Part shown: positions 43,522 to 51,150 of the stretch, piece by piece
Numbering within the stretch: position 1 is the stretch's first letter
Layout: each line of letters begins with the position of its first letter
Source of the DNA: Palsa-1392 sp036490335
GTDB taxonomy: Bacteria; Verrucomicrobiota; Verrucomicrobiia; Chthoniobacterales; UBA10450
Assembly: GCA_036490335.1 (NCBI GenBank)
Contig: DASXEB010000014.1
Location: 1 to 64,000 of the forward strand
Direction: 5' to 3'
Length of the DNA stretch: 64,000 bases
Made by a program: the position numbers and the translations under genes
Notes under the pieces: model-generated
Seen by the model: the letters and a program-made list of their open reading frames with translations, nothing else
Told to the model about the DNA's origin: nothing
Database searches by the model: none

Positions 43522-43581
43522 AAGTTATTGTTAATAAGCATCCGCAATAGGCCGCTCGGGCCCTTTCCGGCCCGATTTGGC

Positions 43582-43854
43582 ACCGAAAATAGCCGGCGAT
43601 TGTCCGCCAATAGTCGACTCTTGCCAGAAAATAGCGAGTTATGGCGGGCCAATCGCGTACTATTGGCCCGCAATAGTACGCGATTGCGCCGGAATAGTTG
43701 GCTATGCCGCCCGGATAGTCGGCAATCGGCGCCCGATCGTCGGCGATTTTCCGCCCAGTAGCCAGCTATCGGCGCGGAATAGTCAGCGATGGCGGCGCGC
43801 GAGCCGACGATTGGCGGCCAATCGTCAACGATTGCGCGCCAATCGCTCGCACTT
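43582..43854. repeat. Tandem array of about thirteen 21-bp units (array 2)
   Basis: About thirteen contiguous 21-bp units with a looser consensus near CGCCAATAGTCGGCGATTG (each unit has a core AATAGTC or AATCGTC followed by a GCxAT-type word). Individual units differ at up to half the positions, so the period is clearer than the sequence. The array fills the gap upstream of the ATP-grasp gene (43521) and downstream of the esterase gene (43894). It has the same period as array 1 at 13471 but an unrelated consensus. No spacers are present, so it is not CRISPR. Because of the heptad-compatible length, several frames are open. Confidence 0.85.
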
Positions 43855-43893
43855 GCCGGACGCGAGACGGCCGAAATTCCGAAAGCGCGCCCC

Positions 43894-44610
43894 TCAACCA
43901 CAGATTGTCCCCAGGTAATATGGCAGCATGTCGCGCCAGTAGTTCCAATCGTGGCCGCACCAGCGGCGGTCGTCGAGCCAGTGCCGGATGCCTTTGGCGT
44001 TCAAAATCTCGGAAAGCCGGTAGCTTTCGTGCCGGGTGTTATCCCACTCGCCGGTGCCGAGGATGATGCCCATGTGGTTGAAGCGCCACGGGTCGGAAAT
44101 ATTCGGCAGATATTGGTAGGGGCTGTTGAAATAAATGTTCTCGTCCCAGTAGCCGTCGAAAAAATCGCTGATGTCGAACGCGCCGCTCAGGCTGATGAGA
44201 TGGCTGACCGCGTCGGGAAAACGAAAGGCGATGTTCGCGGCATGATACGCGCCGAGGCTCGCGCCGCTGACCATGACGCGATGGCAACTGCATTCGCGCC
44301 GGGCGAAATCGAAGACGTCATCGACGATCACGCGCTCGAAGGCGTTATGGGTGCGCATGCGATCGGCGGGATGGATTTGTTCGTTGTAAAAGCCGTCGAG
44401 ATCGGCCGAGTCCGGACAATAAATGGTGAGCTTGCCCGCATCGACAAACGGCGCGCACGCATCGGTGAGGCCGAAATCCTTGCACTGGCTGTAACGGCCG
44501 AAGGAGGTCGGGAAAAGAACGAGCGGCATCCCGCGGCCGTCGCCGAACACGAGCATCTCGAAGTCGCGGCTCATGTGCGGCGTCCACCAGCGGATATAGC
44601 GTTCGTGCAT
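43894..44610 (-). CDS. Alpha/beta-hydrolase esterase (esterase D-like)
   Basis: 238 residues. Nucleophile elbow GASLGAYHAANIA (GxSxG) near residue 115, a preceding CRRxxVMVSGAS strand, ISLSGAFDISDFFDGYWDEN after it, and the C-terminal catalytic His in WCGHDWNYWRDMLPYYL. This fits the D-type putative esterase family (PF00756), which includes S-formylglutathione hydrolases and siderophore esterases. The N-terminus YIRWWTPHMSRDFEMLVFGD is conserved in the group. No signal peptide. It lies upstream of the ATP-grasp gene in the same direction, and a second PF00756-type esterase lies divergently at 44892, so the two may be related in use. Confidence 0.85.
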   Translation of the reverse strand: MHERYIRWWTPHMSRDFEMLVFGDGRGMPLVLFPTSFGRYSQCKDFGLTDACAPFVDAGKLTIYCPDSADLDGFYNEQIHPADRMRTHNAFERVIVDDVFDFARRECSCHRVMVSGASLGAYHAANIAFRFPDAVSHLISLSGAFDISDFFDGYWDENIYFNSPYQYLPNISDPWRFNHMGIILGTGEWDNTRHESYRLSEILNAKGIRHWLDDRRWCGHDWNYWRDMLPYYLGTICG

Positions 44611-44689
44611 GTTGTGAAGGGCGAATTAAGCCGAGCCGCGCGAGCTTGGCGACGAGAATTTTTTCGGTGCTAGCCGCTCTCGCGTCGCA

Positions 44690-44779
44690 TGTAGCCGCTT
44701 CGCTGTGCGAAGCGCGAGAAGATGGGTCGCTGCTCCCAGCGCAGTCCGCTCTCGCGTCGCCCACAGGGCGACGGCTACA
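44690..44779 (+). repeat. Composite REP element D
   Basis: About 90 bp: TGTAGCCGC, hairpin GCTTCGCTGTGCGAAGC, a variable middle, hairpin GTCGCCCACAGGGCGAC and end CGGCTACA. It lies between the two divergent esterase genes. Immediately after it another left half begins (see next entry). Confidence 0.88.
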
Positions 44780-44848
44780 TGCCGCTTCGCTGTGCGAAGC
44801 GCGGGACAGCGGGTCGCATTCACCAGGCGGAGCGAAGCGACCTCCGCC
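44780..44848 (+). repeat. Partial REP element D' (left half only)
   Basis: TGCCGCTTCGCTGTGCGAAG and the following GCGGGAC repeat the left hairpin of element D directly after its end, but the TGTAG end is lost and the right hairpin is missing. A smaller hairpin-like GGCGGAGCGAAGC with GACCTCCGCC follows near 44826-44848. It looks like a decayed second copy fused to D. Confidence 0.7.
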
Positions 44849-44891
44849 GGTTGCCAACGCGATTCTTCTCGCCGATAAAACGCGCTTCGAA

Positions 44892-45746
44892 ATGGACCAC
44901 ACACTCACCGGCAACATCCAACCGCACCCGCAATTCGAATCCAGCATCCTCGGCAATCGGCGCGATGTGCTTGTCTATCTGCCGCCCGGCTATCGGCGCG
45001 GGGTGCGGCGGCGTTACCCGGTCCTTTATTTGCAGGACGGCCAGAATGTCTTCGACGCCGCGACCGCGTTCGGCAACGTGGAATGGAACGCCGACGAATC
45101 CGCGCAACGCCTCATCGGGAAACGGCTGGTCGAGCCGCTCATCATCGTCGCGATCGCAAACACGGGTGAAGACCGCATCCACGAGTACGCGCCGACCCGA
45201 GGGTTCATCGATTCGACTTCGCGGCGAAAAAGGCGGAGCCGCGGGCTGCTGCGGAAGTACGGCAAATTTTTAACCCACGAACTGAAACCGTTCATCGACC
45301 AGAATTATCGGACACGGCCGGAAGCGGAATTCACCGGCCTGGGCGGCTCGTCGTTAGGCGGGCTCGCCACCCTCGCACTCGGGCTCTGGTTTCCGCAAAC
45401 CTTCACCCGGCTCGCGGTCATGTCGCCGTCGGTCTGGTGGGACGAATGTGTCCTTTGCCGGATGGTCGGTGCGCTCGAGCAAAAGCCGCCGCTGAAAATC
45501 TGGCTCGACACCGGCACGAACGAGCCCGGCTGGGAGCGCGCGCGGCAGTTGCGCGATCAATTGATCGAGAAAGGCTGGCGGCTTTACGACGACCTGCAAT
45601 ACACCGAGGTCGAAGGCGCGGGGCATAACGAAGGCGCGTGGGCGGCGCGTTTCGAGGAGGTGCTGCGCTTTTTGTTTCCGCCCGCGCCGCCCGGCGTGAA
45701 GGAGCCGCTGCCGAAGCCGCCGGTGCTGACGTCGCTCAGGCTGTAG
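44892..45746 (+). CDS. Alpha/beta-hydrolase esterase (enterobactin-esterase-like, PF00756)
   Basis: 284 residues from the ATG at 44892. An upstream in-frame ATG (44646) only adds residues translated from REP elements D and D' (repeated AASLCEAR), so it is rejected. Visible: the N-terminal RRDVLVYLPPGYRRGVRRRY, PVLYLQDGQNVFDAATAFG, the nucleophile GGSSLGGLATLALGLWFP (GxSxG) and the His end VEGAGHNEGAWAARF. The same type is found in enterobactin/IroD-like and other PF00756 esterases. Its stop TAG is formed by the left end of REP element E (45742). No signal peptide. Confidence 0.85.
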   Translation: MDHTLTGNIQPHPQFESSILGNRRDVLVYLPPGYRRGVRRRYPVLYLQDGQNVFDAATAFGNVEWNADESAQRLIGKRLVEPLIIVAIANTGEDRIHEYAPTRGFIDSTSRRKRRSRGLLRKYGKFLTHELKPFIDQNYRTRPEAEFTGLGGSSLGGLATLALGLWFPQTFTRLAVMSPSVWWDECVLCRMVGALEQKPPLKIWLDTGTNEPGWERARQLRDQLIEKGWRLYDDLQYTEVEGAGHNEGAWAARFEEVLRFLFPPAPPGVKEPLPKPPVLTSLRL

Positions 45747-45835
45747 CCGCTTCGCTGCGCGAAGCGCGGGAGAACGCCTCGCTTCGAGCCCGCGGGCGCC
45801 GCAACACCCGCGCCTCCCGCAGGGAGGCGGCTGCA
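45742..45835 (+). repeat. Composite REP element E
   Basis: About 94 bp: TGTAGCCGC and hairpin GCTTCGCTGCGCGAAGC, a middle with GCGGGCGCCGCAACACCCGC, and a right hairpin GCCTCCCGCAGGGAGGC ending CGGCTGCAA. The right hairpin differs from elements A-D at paired positions (CTCCC against GGGAG), so pairing is kept by compensatory change. It supplies the TAG stop of the upstream esterase and lies about 20 bp before the convergent accA stop. Confidence 0.88.
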
Positions 45836-45856
45836 ACGCCAGAAAATGCGGGTTCG

Positions 45857-46834
45857 TCAGGCGCCGTTTTTCGTTTTCGCCTCGGCGAAGTTGCCGAGCT
45901 TGCGAAATTTCGCGTAGCGGGTCTCGAGCAGCTTGTCGATCGGCAGCTCGAGGGCCTGTTTCAAATTGCGGCGCAAGGCCGACCCGAGATTGGCCGCCGC
46001 GAGATCGTGGTCGCGATGCGCGCCGCCTTCCGGCTCGGGCACAATTTCGTCCACCACGCCGAGCCCCATCAGGTCGTCCGCGCCCAACTTCAACGCTTCG
46101 GCCGCTTCCGCCGCGTGCTTGCGATCTTTCCACAAAATCGCCGAGCAGGCTTCCGGACTGATGACGGAATAATAGGCGTTTTCGAGAATGAGGACGCGGT
46201 CCGCGACGCCGATGCCGAGGGCGCCGCCGGAACCGCCTTCGCCGATGACCGCGGCGATGATCGGGACTCGCAGCGTCATCATTTCGCGCAGGTTGACCGC
46301 GATCGCTTCGGCGATGTGGCGTTCTTCCGAGCCGATGCCGGGATAGGCGCCGGGCGTGTCGATGAGTGTGATGACGGGAAGATTGAATTTTTCGCCGAGC
46401 CGCATGACCCGAAGCGCCTTGCGATAGCCTTCCGGATAGGCGCAGCCGAAATTGCGTTTCACGTTTTCCTTCGTGTCGCGGCCTTTTTGCTGGGTGATGA
46501 CGACGCAGCGCTGGGCGCCGAGCTTGGCCAGCCCGCACGGCATCGCCTTGTCATCGCCGAAGACGCGATCGCCATGTAGCTCGACCCATTCGGTGAAGCA
46601 ACGCGCGACGTAATTGAGGGCGAAAGGCCGCTGGGTGTGCCGCGCGATCTGCACCCGTTGCCACGCGGTCAGATTGTTGTAAATCTCCATGCGGGTCTCG
46701 CGAATTTTCAGCTCCATCGATTCGACTTCGGAATCGAAATCGATGTCGTGCTTGACGGAGTGCGACTTCAAATCCTGCAAACGCCGCTGCAATTCCAGGA
46801 TCGGTTTTTCGAATTCGAGCGGATGCGAATCCAT
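45857..46834 (-). CDS. accA: Acetyl-CoA carboxylase, carboxyltransferase alpha subunit
   Basis: 325 residues, the usual size. The protein forms the carboxyltransferase with AccD for malonyl-CoA synthesis, the first step of fatty acid synthesis. Visible: the N-terminal coiled LEFEKPILELQRRLQDLKSH, ARHTQRPFALNYVA, WVELHGDRVFGDDKAM, NFGCAYPEGYRKALRVM and the crotonase-fold signature VITLIDTPGAYPGIGSEER with EGGSGGALGIGVADRVLILE and SVISPEACSAILWKD. The stop TGA lies in TCGTCAGGC, a variant of the 9-mer. The LysM gene follows upstream with a 5-bp gap. Confidence 0.97.
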   Translation of the reverse strand: MDSHPLEFEKPILELQRRLQDLKSHSVKHDIDFDSEVESMELKIRETRMEIYNNLTAWQRVQIARHTQRPFALNYVARCFTEWVELHGDRVFGDDKAMPCGLAKLGAQRCVVITQQKGRDTKENVKRNFGCAYPEGYRKALRVMRLGEKFNLPVITLIDTPGAYPGIGSEERHIAEAIAVNLREMMTLRVPIIAAVIGEGGSGGALGIGVADRVLILENAYYSVISPEACSAILWKDRKHAAEAAEALKLGADDLMGLGVVDEIVPEPEGGAHRDHDLAAANLGSALRRNLKQALELPIDKLLETRYAKFRKLGNFAEAKTKNGA

Positions 46835-46839
46835 GGTCG

Positions 46840-47679
46840 CTATGGAGTAATGGTGACAGCCGTTTTCGTGTTTACAAGGCTGCTCAACTCCTCGACGTCG
46901 GTCGCGCTCATCCCGATGCCTTCGTTAGGCGGGGGGACGTCGAGGACGGGATGGGAGTCGTCCGGCTCGGAGTAAAGGGTGTAACCGGGTGCGGCGAGGC
47001 GAATCCAGCGCGTGCTCTCGAGATAATCCGGGCTGCCGAAGCCGATGCGCTTGCCATCTTTCCAAGCCATTACTTCGGCGACGTGAGTGGTGATTTTCGG
47101 CGACGGATGCGGCGGCAATTTTTCGTGGAGCAAATGGTAGCGCTTAAAAAAACGGCCGTGATCGAGCAAATAAAGGAGCGACTTGTCGCGCTGCACAAGC
47201 AGGCTGAAAACCGGATGCGAAACGTAAAGCCGGTCGCCGATGTGGAGCATGGTGCCGCTGAGATTGTTCGTCCGCATGATCAGCTCCGGGGTCGATTTTA
47301 ATTTCGATGCGATGCGCGCGAGGACGTCGCCGCTGCGCACGATGTATTCCTCCTTTTCCGGCGAGGGGTAATTCGAAAGCAGGATGCTGATGTTGGCGTC
47401 GCCTAACAAGTCCTGGGCTTCGCCGACGTGGCGGCCGCTCGGGTATTTCTCGAGGAAAGCGGTGAGCGCGGCGCGGGCTTCGGCGAGCTGGCCGTCGTTC
47501 TTCAATTTCGCCGCCGCCTGGAATTCCGGCAGGGTCACGTCGGGCGTGTTGACCGCGGCCGGGCCTTCGCGTTTTTCCTCCTCGAGCGCGCGCTGCGGCA
47601 GGATGAAAAGTTTGTAGCTAACGAGCGTGGCGCCGCCAAAAATCACCGCCGCCAAAAGCAAAGCGAAAAGCCATTTCAT
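46840..47679 (-). CDS. LysM protein with a degenerate L,D-transpeptidase-like C-terminus
   Basis: 279 residues. One N-terminal membrane anchor (about 4-24), a TPR-like pair (LPEFQAAAKLKNDGQLAEAR), a LysM domain at about 111-153 (EYIVRSGDVLARIASKLKST and LHIGDRLYV) and a C-terminal 120-residue part that follows the YkuD pattern: VFSLLVQRDKSLLYLLDHGR, the APGYTLYSEPDD segment at the catalytic-His position and GIGMSATDVEELSSLVNTKT at the position of the HGCIRMxxxDVxEL motif. The catalytic Cys and the SHGC motif are not there (EGIGMS). I infer a periplasmic peptidoglycan-binding protein of L,D-transpeptidase ancestry, probably inactive. Confidence 0.75.
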   Translation of the reverse strand: MKWLFALLLAAVIFGGATLVSYKLFILPQRALEEEKREGPAAVNTPDVTLPEFQAAAKLKNDGQLAEARAALTAFLEKYPSGRHVGEAQDLLGDANISILLSNYPSPEKEEYIVRSGDVLARIASKLKSTPELIMRTNNLSGTMLHIGDRLYVSHPVFSLLVQRDKSLLYLLDHGRFFKRYHLLHEKLPPHPSPKITTHVAEVMAWKDGKRIGFGSPDYLESTRWIRLAAPGYTLYSEPDDSHPVLDVPPPNEGIGMSATDVEELSSLVNTKTAVTITP

Positions 47680-47751
47680 GCCAGATGCAAAGCGGCGTCG
47701 TCGCGCGCGCGATCGTTAGGGCAAGCAGTTGACGTTCCCCGACCGCCGCGA

Positions 47752-48195
47752 TCAACTCTCGCGCTCGGGGCCGTTGAAAAACCGGTTCCAGAAACGATAG
47801 CGCGGCCGCTCGACTTCATCGCTCCAGGTGAAATGACAATCCTGGCAGTAGTATTCCTTCGGGAAAATTTTCAGCGCGAAAAGAATTCCCGCCAGCGCCG
47901 GAGTGAGAAATTTCCGCGTCAGTTGCGGATACTCGATCCGGGTCGAATCGCACTGCGGGCAACGCAGCGCGCCGATCTCGGGATCGGCCGCTTCCCACTC
48001 GAGCATGAGCGTGTGCGCGCGCGCGAAATCACCCTCATCGACCATCACCTTCGCGTTCGCTTTCGGCTTCGACATGAAAGCATAGGTCTGCAGGTTCGCC
48101 TCGTTATGCAGATCGGCTTTGACTCCGGCGGCGCGGAAACGCTCTTTCAGTTGCTTCGCTTTTGCCAGGTCGTTGTAAGTCGCGATCGTCACCAT
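47752..48195 (-). CDS. DUF2007-like small protein with zinc ribbon
   Basis: 147 residues. The N-terminal 65 residues follow the DUF2007/'putative signal transducing protein' pattern (VTIATYNDLAKAKQLKERFR, AAGVKADLHNE, KVMVDEGDFARAHTLM). A zinc ribbon follows: CPQCDSTRIEYPQL with YYCQDCHFTW (two CxxC pairs). Between them is a weak hydrophobic stretch (FLTPALAGILFALKIFP), possibly peripheral. Function unknown. About 70 bp separate it from the LysM gene; the three genes 46840-48680 share orientation. Confidence 0.72.
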   Translation of the reverse strand: MVTIATYNDLAKAKQLKERFRAAGVKADLHNEANLQTYAFMSKPKANAKVMVDEGDFARAHTLMLEWEAADPEIGALRCPQCDSTRIEYPQLTRKFLTPALAGILFALKIFPKEYYCQDCHFTWSDEVERPRYRFWNRFFNGPERES

Positions 48196-48236
48196 AAGTT
48201 CGTTAGGCCGCCGGGCCTTTTTTGATCAAACATCAA

Positions 48237-48680
48237 CTAGCGCCCAAGCGCAACACTCGCCGGCGGGAACCATTTGTAGAGCATCAAATAAACGAGCACG
48301 CCCGTGACCGAAACATAAAGCCAGATCGGCATCGTCCATTTCGCAATCCGCCGATGTTTGTCCCAGCGCCGGCGGAAAACCGGAATGAGCGTCAGGATGA
48401 CGAGCGGCAGGGTGACGAACGCGAGCAGAATGTGGGAGAAAAGCATCGGGAAATAAATCCACGCCGTCGCGCCCGTGTAGCCGGAAGATTTCTCGCCGAC
48501 GTGCGCGTGATAAATCAGGTAGCTCGTCAAAAAAACCGACGACGAGATCAGGGCCACGATCATGAAAACAATGTGCCGCCGCCAGTGCCCGCGCCGGATG
48601 AACCACCAGCCTAACGAAATGAAAATCGTGCTGATGAAATTCAGCGACGCATTCAGCGCCGGCAGATCCGAGATGGCCAT
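48237..48680 (-). CDS. DUF420 membrane protein (CtaM-like)
   Basis: 147 residues with four or five hydrophobic segments. DUF420 features: LPALNASLNFISTIFISLGW, RRGHWRRHIVFMIVALISSS, YLIYHAHVGEKSSGYTG, the FSHILLAFVTLPLVILTLIP helix with conserved His, and HRRIAKWTMPIWLYVSVTGV with VYLMLY. In Bacillus the relative CtaM is required for assembly of cytochrome c oxidase. The conserved His residues could bind copper or heme. No oxidase genes are in the window, so the role is inferred from the family only. Confidence 0.85.
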   Translation of the reverse strand: MAISDLPALNASLNFISTIFISLGWWFIRRGHWRRHIVFMIVALISSSVFLTSYLIYHAHVGEKSSGYTGATAWIYFPMLFSHILLAFVTLPLVILTLIPVFRRRWDKHRRIAKWTMPIWLYVSVTGVLVYLMLYKWFPPASVALGR

Positions 48681-48747
48681 TGAGCCGCGACACTAAACCG
48701 GCCGCGCGCGGCGCACCAAGTTGAAATAAAAATCGCCGACCGTAGGA

Positions 48748-51150
48748 ATGAGCATGCCTTCCACCCTCACGCCGGAGCGGCCGTTGCAGCGACTGCATCG
48801 CGGCCGCGTGCGCTCGAGCTCCGCGCGTCGCGCCTTGCGCGCACTTTTGCGCCTAACGATCGTCCTTTTGCTCGCCGCCATCGGCTTCGGCGGCTGGTAT
48901 CTCGCGCGCCGCGGCTTCAGTCGAAGCTGGCGCGAACGCGTCGTCGATGAACTGCACAAACACGGCGTCGAAGCTTCCGTCAAACGTCTCACCCTCGATC
49001 CGTTTCGCGGCCTGATCGCGCGCGACGTGCGCATTTACAATTACAAACGGCGCGAGCAAACCCTCGCGGTCGTGAGCGAGATTTCGCTCGACATCAATTA
49101 CGCCGCGCTTTTCGAGCATCAACCGTTTCTGAACGCGATCGACATTCGCAACGGCGATCTCACCATTCCGCTCGCGAGCAGCGCGGTCGCGCATCCGCCG
49201 CACGCCGACGTGAAAAGATTTCGCGCCCACATTTATTTCCCGCCGCAGCGCATCGAGGTCAGCCAGGCGGAAGGATTCTTTTACGGCATCCGTGTTTCCG
49301 CCACCGGCCAACTGATCAAACGCGACAATTATCGTTCGACTCCGGAACACCCGGACGAAAACGCCGCCGCGCGCCTGCGCCTTTTGCAAAACATCGTCGC
49401 AACCCTGAAACGATTCCGCTACCCGCGCGGCGTGCCGGAATTGCAGGTAAAATTTGCCGGCGACCTCTCCGATCTCGAGGCCGCGCGGCTCGAGGCAACC
49501 TTGCACGCGAACGAAGTCACGAGCGGCAAATACGACGGCCGCGATCTTGGCCTAACAATGGAATGGCGCGACCAGACGCTGACCATTCCACAGCTCGAAT
49601 GGCAGGACGACGCGGGCCGGTTTTCCGCCACGGCGAGCTGGAACCGGCCAAACGGCCGCGCGAAATTCCAGGCGCGCTCGAGCATTGCGTTCAAGCGATT
49701 GTTAGGCAGTTTCGGGCTCGACGCGATGCTGGCCGATTTGAGTTTCACGACCCCGCCGCTGATTGAAGCGTCCGGCACTGCGACGATCGGCGCGGCACCC
49801 AAACAGGTCGAAGTGATCGGCCGCGTTTCCCTCGAAAATTTCGGCTACAAGAGCGCGCGCTTCGATCGCCTGACGACCGATTTTGCCTGGGAACGCAACC
49901 GGTTCATGCTCCGCGATCTTCATTTGCAACAACGCACCGGCCAGCTTTCCGCCGACCTGCTCGACGCGCCTAACGACTTTCGTCTCAATCTCGAGAGCAC
50001 AATTAATCCGACCGTTTTCGGTTCGCTCGCGAGCGCGCCGGTGAACGCGTTTCTGCGCGAATGGGAATGGCAGCGCTCCCCTGATCTGCGCCTCAATGTT
50101 CGCGGCAAGAGTCGCGACCCGGCGAGCTGGCGCGGGACTGGTTCGATCGCGCTCGGCCCGTCGCGTTTTCGCGGCGTGCGCCTGAACAGCGCGAGCGGCG
50201 ATCTGCGTTTCGGCGACGGCGCGTTCATGCTCGAAAATTTCAAGGTGACGCGCGACGAAGGCGTGGGCAGCGGCGCGTTTGGTTACGACTCGCGCACACG
50301 CAAAATCACGATCCGGGATGTCACGACCACGCTCCAGCCGACGGATGCGATCATGTGGATCGAGCCGAAATTTTTCCGTCAAGTCGCGCCCTATCGCTTT
50401 CATCGGCCGCCGCGCGTGATCACAAACGGGATCGTGCAGCTCGGCCCGGGAAAACAGACCCACCTCCAACTCGACGTCACTTCGCCTAACGAGATGGATT
50501 ACACTTTTATCGACAAGGTGCTGCCGTTCGATCGCGTCTCGGCGCAGCTCCTTTTCACCGACGACCGGTTGCAGATTTTCAATCTCAACGCCGCGCTTTT
50601 TTCCGGGAGCGTGACGGGCAACGCCGACATTTCGTTAGGCAAAGGCGATCCGCACTACACCGCCTCGATCGCAGTCGCGAACGCCGATTTCCCGAGACTG
50701 ACTGATCTCTACTTCAAATACAAAACGTCGCGCGGACTGCTCAGCGGCAACTTCGATTTCGGCGGCATCGGCGATAATCGCGCGGCGCTTTACGGCAAGG
50801 GCAGCGTCGATGTCACGAATGGCAACGTCTTCGCGATCCCGATTTTCGGGCCGCTCTCGGAATTGATGAGCAAATTTTTCACCGGCGCCGGCTACAGCGT
50901 TGCCCACCAGGCGACGGCGCCGTTCACGATTCGCGACGGCGTCATTCACACCGACAAACTGAAGGTCGCGGGCAAACTTTTCGCGATGCTCGGCCACGGC
51001 GACATGAACTTCATCAAGAACAATCTCGACTTCGACATTCGCATCGACGCGAACGGGCCGGGCGCGCTCCTCACACCGATTTATCAGCTCTTCGAATATC
51101 ACGGCAGCGGCACCCTGACGAAGCCGGTCTGGCGTCCCAAGCACCTCTAA
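48748..51150 (+). CDS. AsmA-like/translocation-associated envelope protein
   Basis: 800 residues. A basic cytoplasmic start is followed by one membrane helix (LLRLTIVLLLAAIGFGGWYL, about 34-53), then a large periplasmic part with the repeated-strand character of AsmA/TamB/DUF3971 proteins: LTLDPFRGLIARDVRIYNYK, IDIRNGDLTIPLASS, and a C-terminal AsmA-type end (SGSVTGNADISLGKGDPHYT, LSGNFDFGGIGDNRAALYGK, LTPIYQLFEYHGSGTLTKPV). Such proteins bridge the periplasm and carry phospholipids to the outer membrane. nfo starts right after its stop. Confidence 0.82.
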   Translation: MSMPSTLTPERPLQRLHRGRVRSSSARRALRALLRLTIVLLLAAIGFGGWYLARRGFSRSWRERVVDELHKHGVEASVKRLTLDPFRGLIARDVRIYNYKRREQTLAVVSEISLDINYAALFEHQPFLNAIDIRNGDLTIPLASSAVAHPPHADVKRFRAHIYFPPQRIEVSQAEGFFYGIRVSATGQLIKRDNYRSTPEHPDENAAARLRLLQNIVATLKRFRYPRGVPELQVKFAGDLSDLEAARLEATLHANEVTSGKYDGRDLGLTMEWRDQTLTIPQLEWQDDAGRFSATASWNRPNGRAKFQARSSIAFKRLLGSFGLDAMLADLSFTTPPLIEASGTATIGAAPKQVEVIGRVSLENFGYKSARFDRLTTDFAWERNRFMLRDLHLQQRTGQLSADLLDAPNDFRLNLESTINPTVFGSLASAPVNAFLREWEWQRSPDLRLNVRGKSRDPASWRGTGSIALGPSRFRGVRLNSASGDLRFGDGAFMLENFKVTRDEGVGSGAFGYDSRTRKITIRDVTTTLQPTDAIMWIEPKFFRQVAPYRFHRPPRVITNGIVQLGPGKQTHLQLDVTSPNEMDYTFIDKVLPFDRVSAQLLFTDDRLQIFNLNAALFSGSVTGNADISLGKGDPHYTASIAVANADFPRLTDLYFKYKTSRGLLSGNFDFGGIGDNRAALYGKGSVDVTNGNVFAIPIFGPLSELMSKFFTGAGYSVAHQATAPFTIRDGVIHTDKLKVAGKLFAMLGHGDMNFIKNNLDFDIRIDANGPGALLTPIYQLFEYHGSGTLTKPVWRPKHL

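Noticed and set aside
42478..43761. Plus-strand frame of 427 codons over REP C, the ATP-grasp gene and array 2
   Set aside because: It runs through a repeat element, an antisense gene and a tandem array, which no real gene would do.
44646..44891. N-terminal extension of the esterase by 82 codons
   Set aside because: It is a translation of REP elements D and D' (repeated AASLCEAR), not conserved protein sequence.
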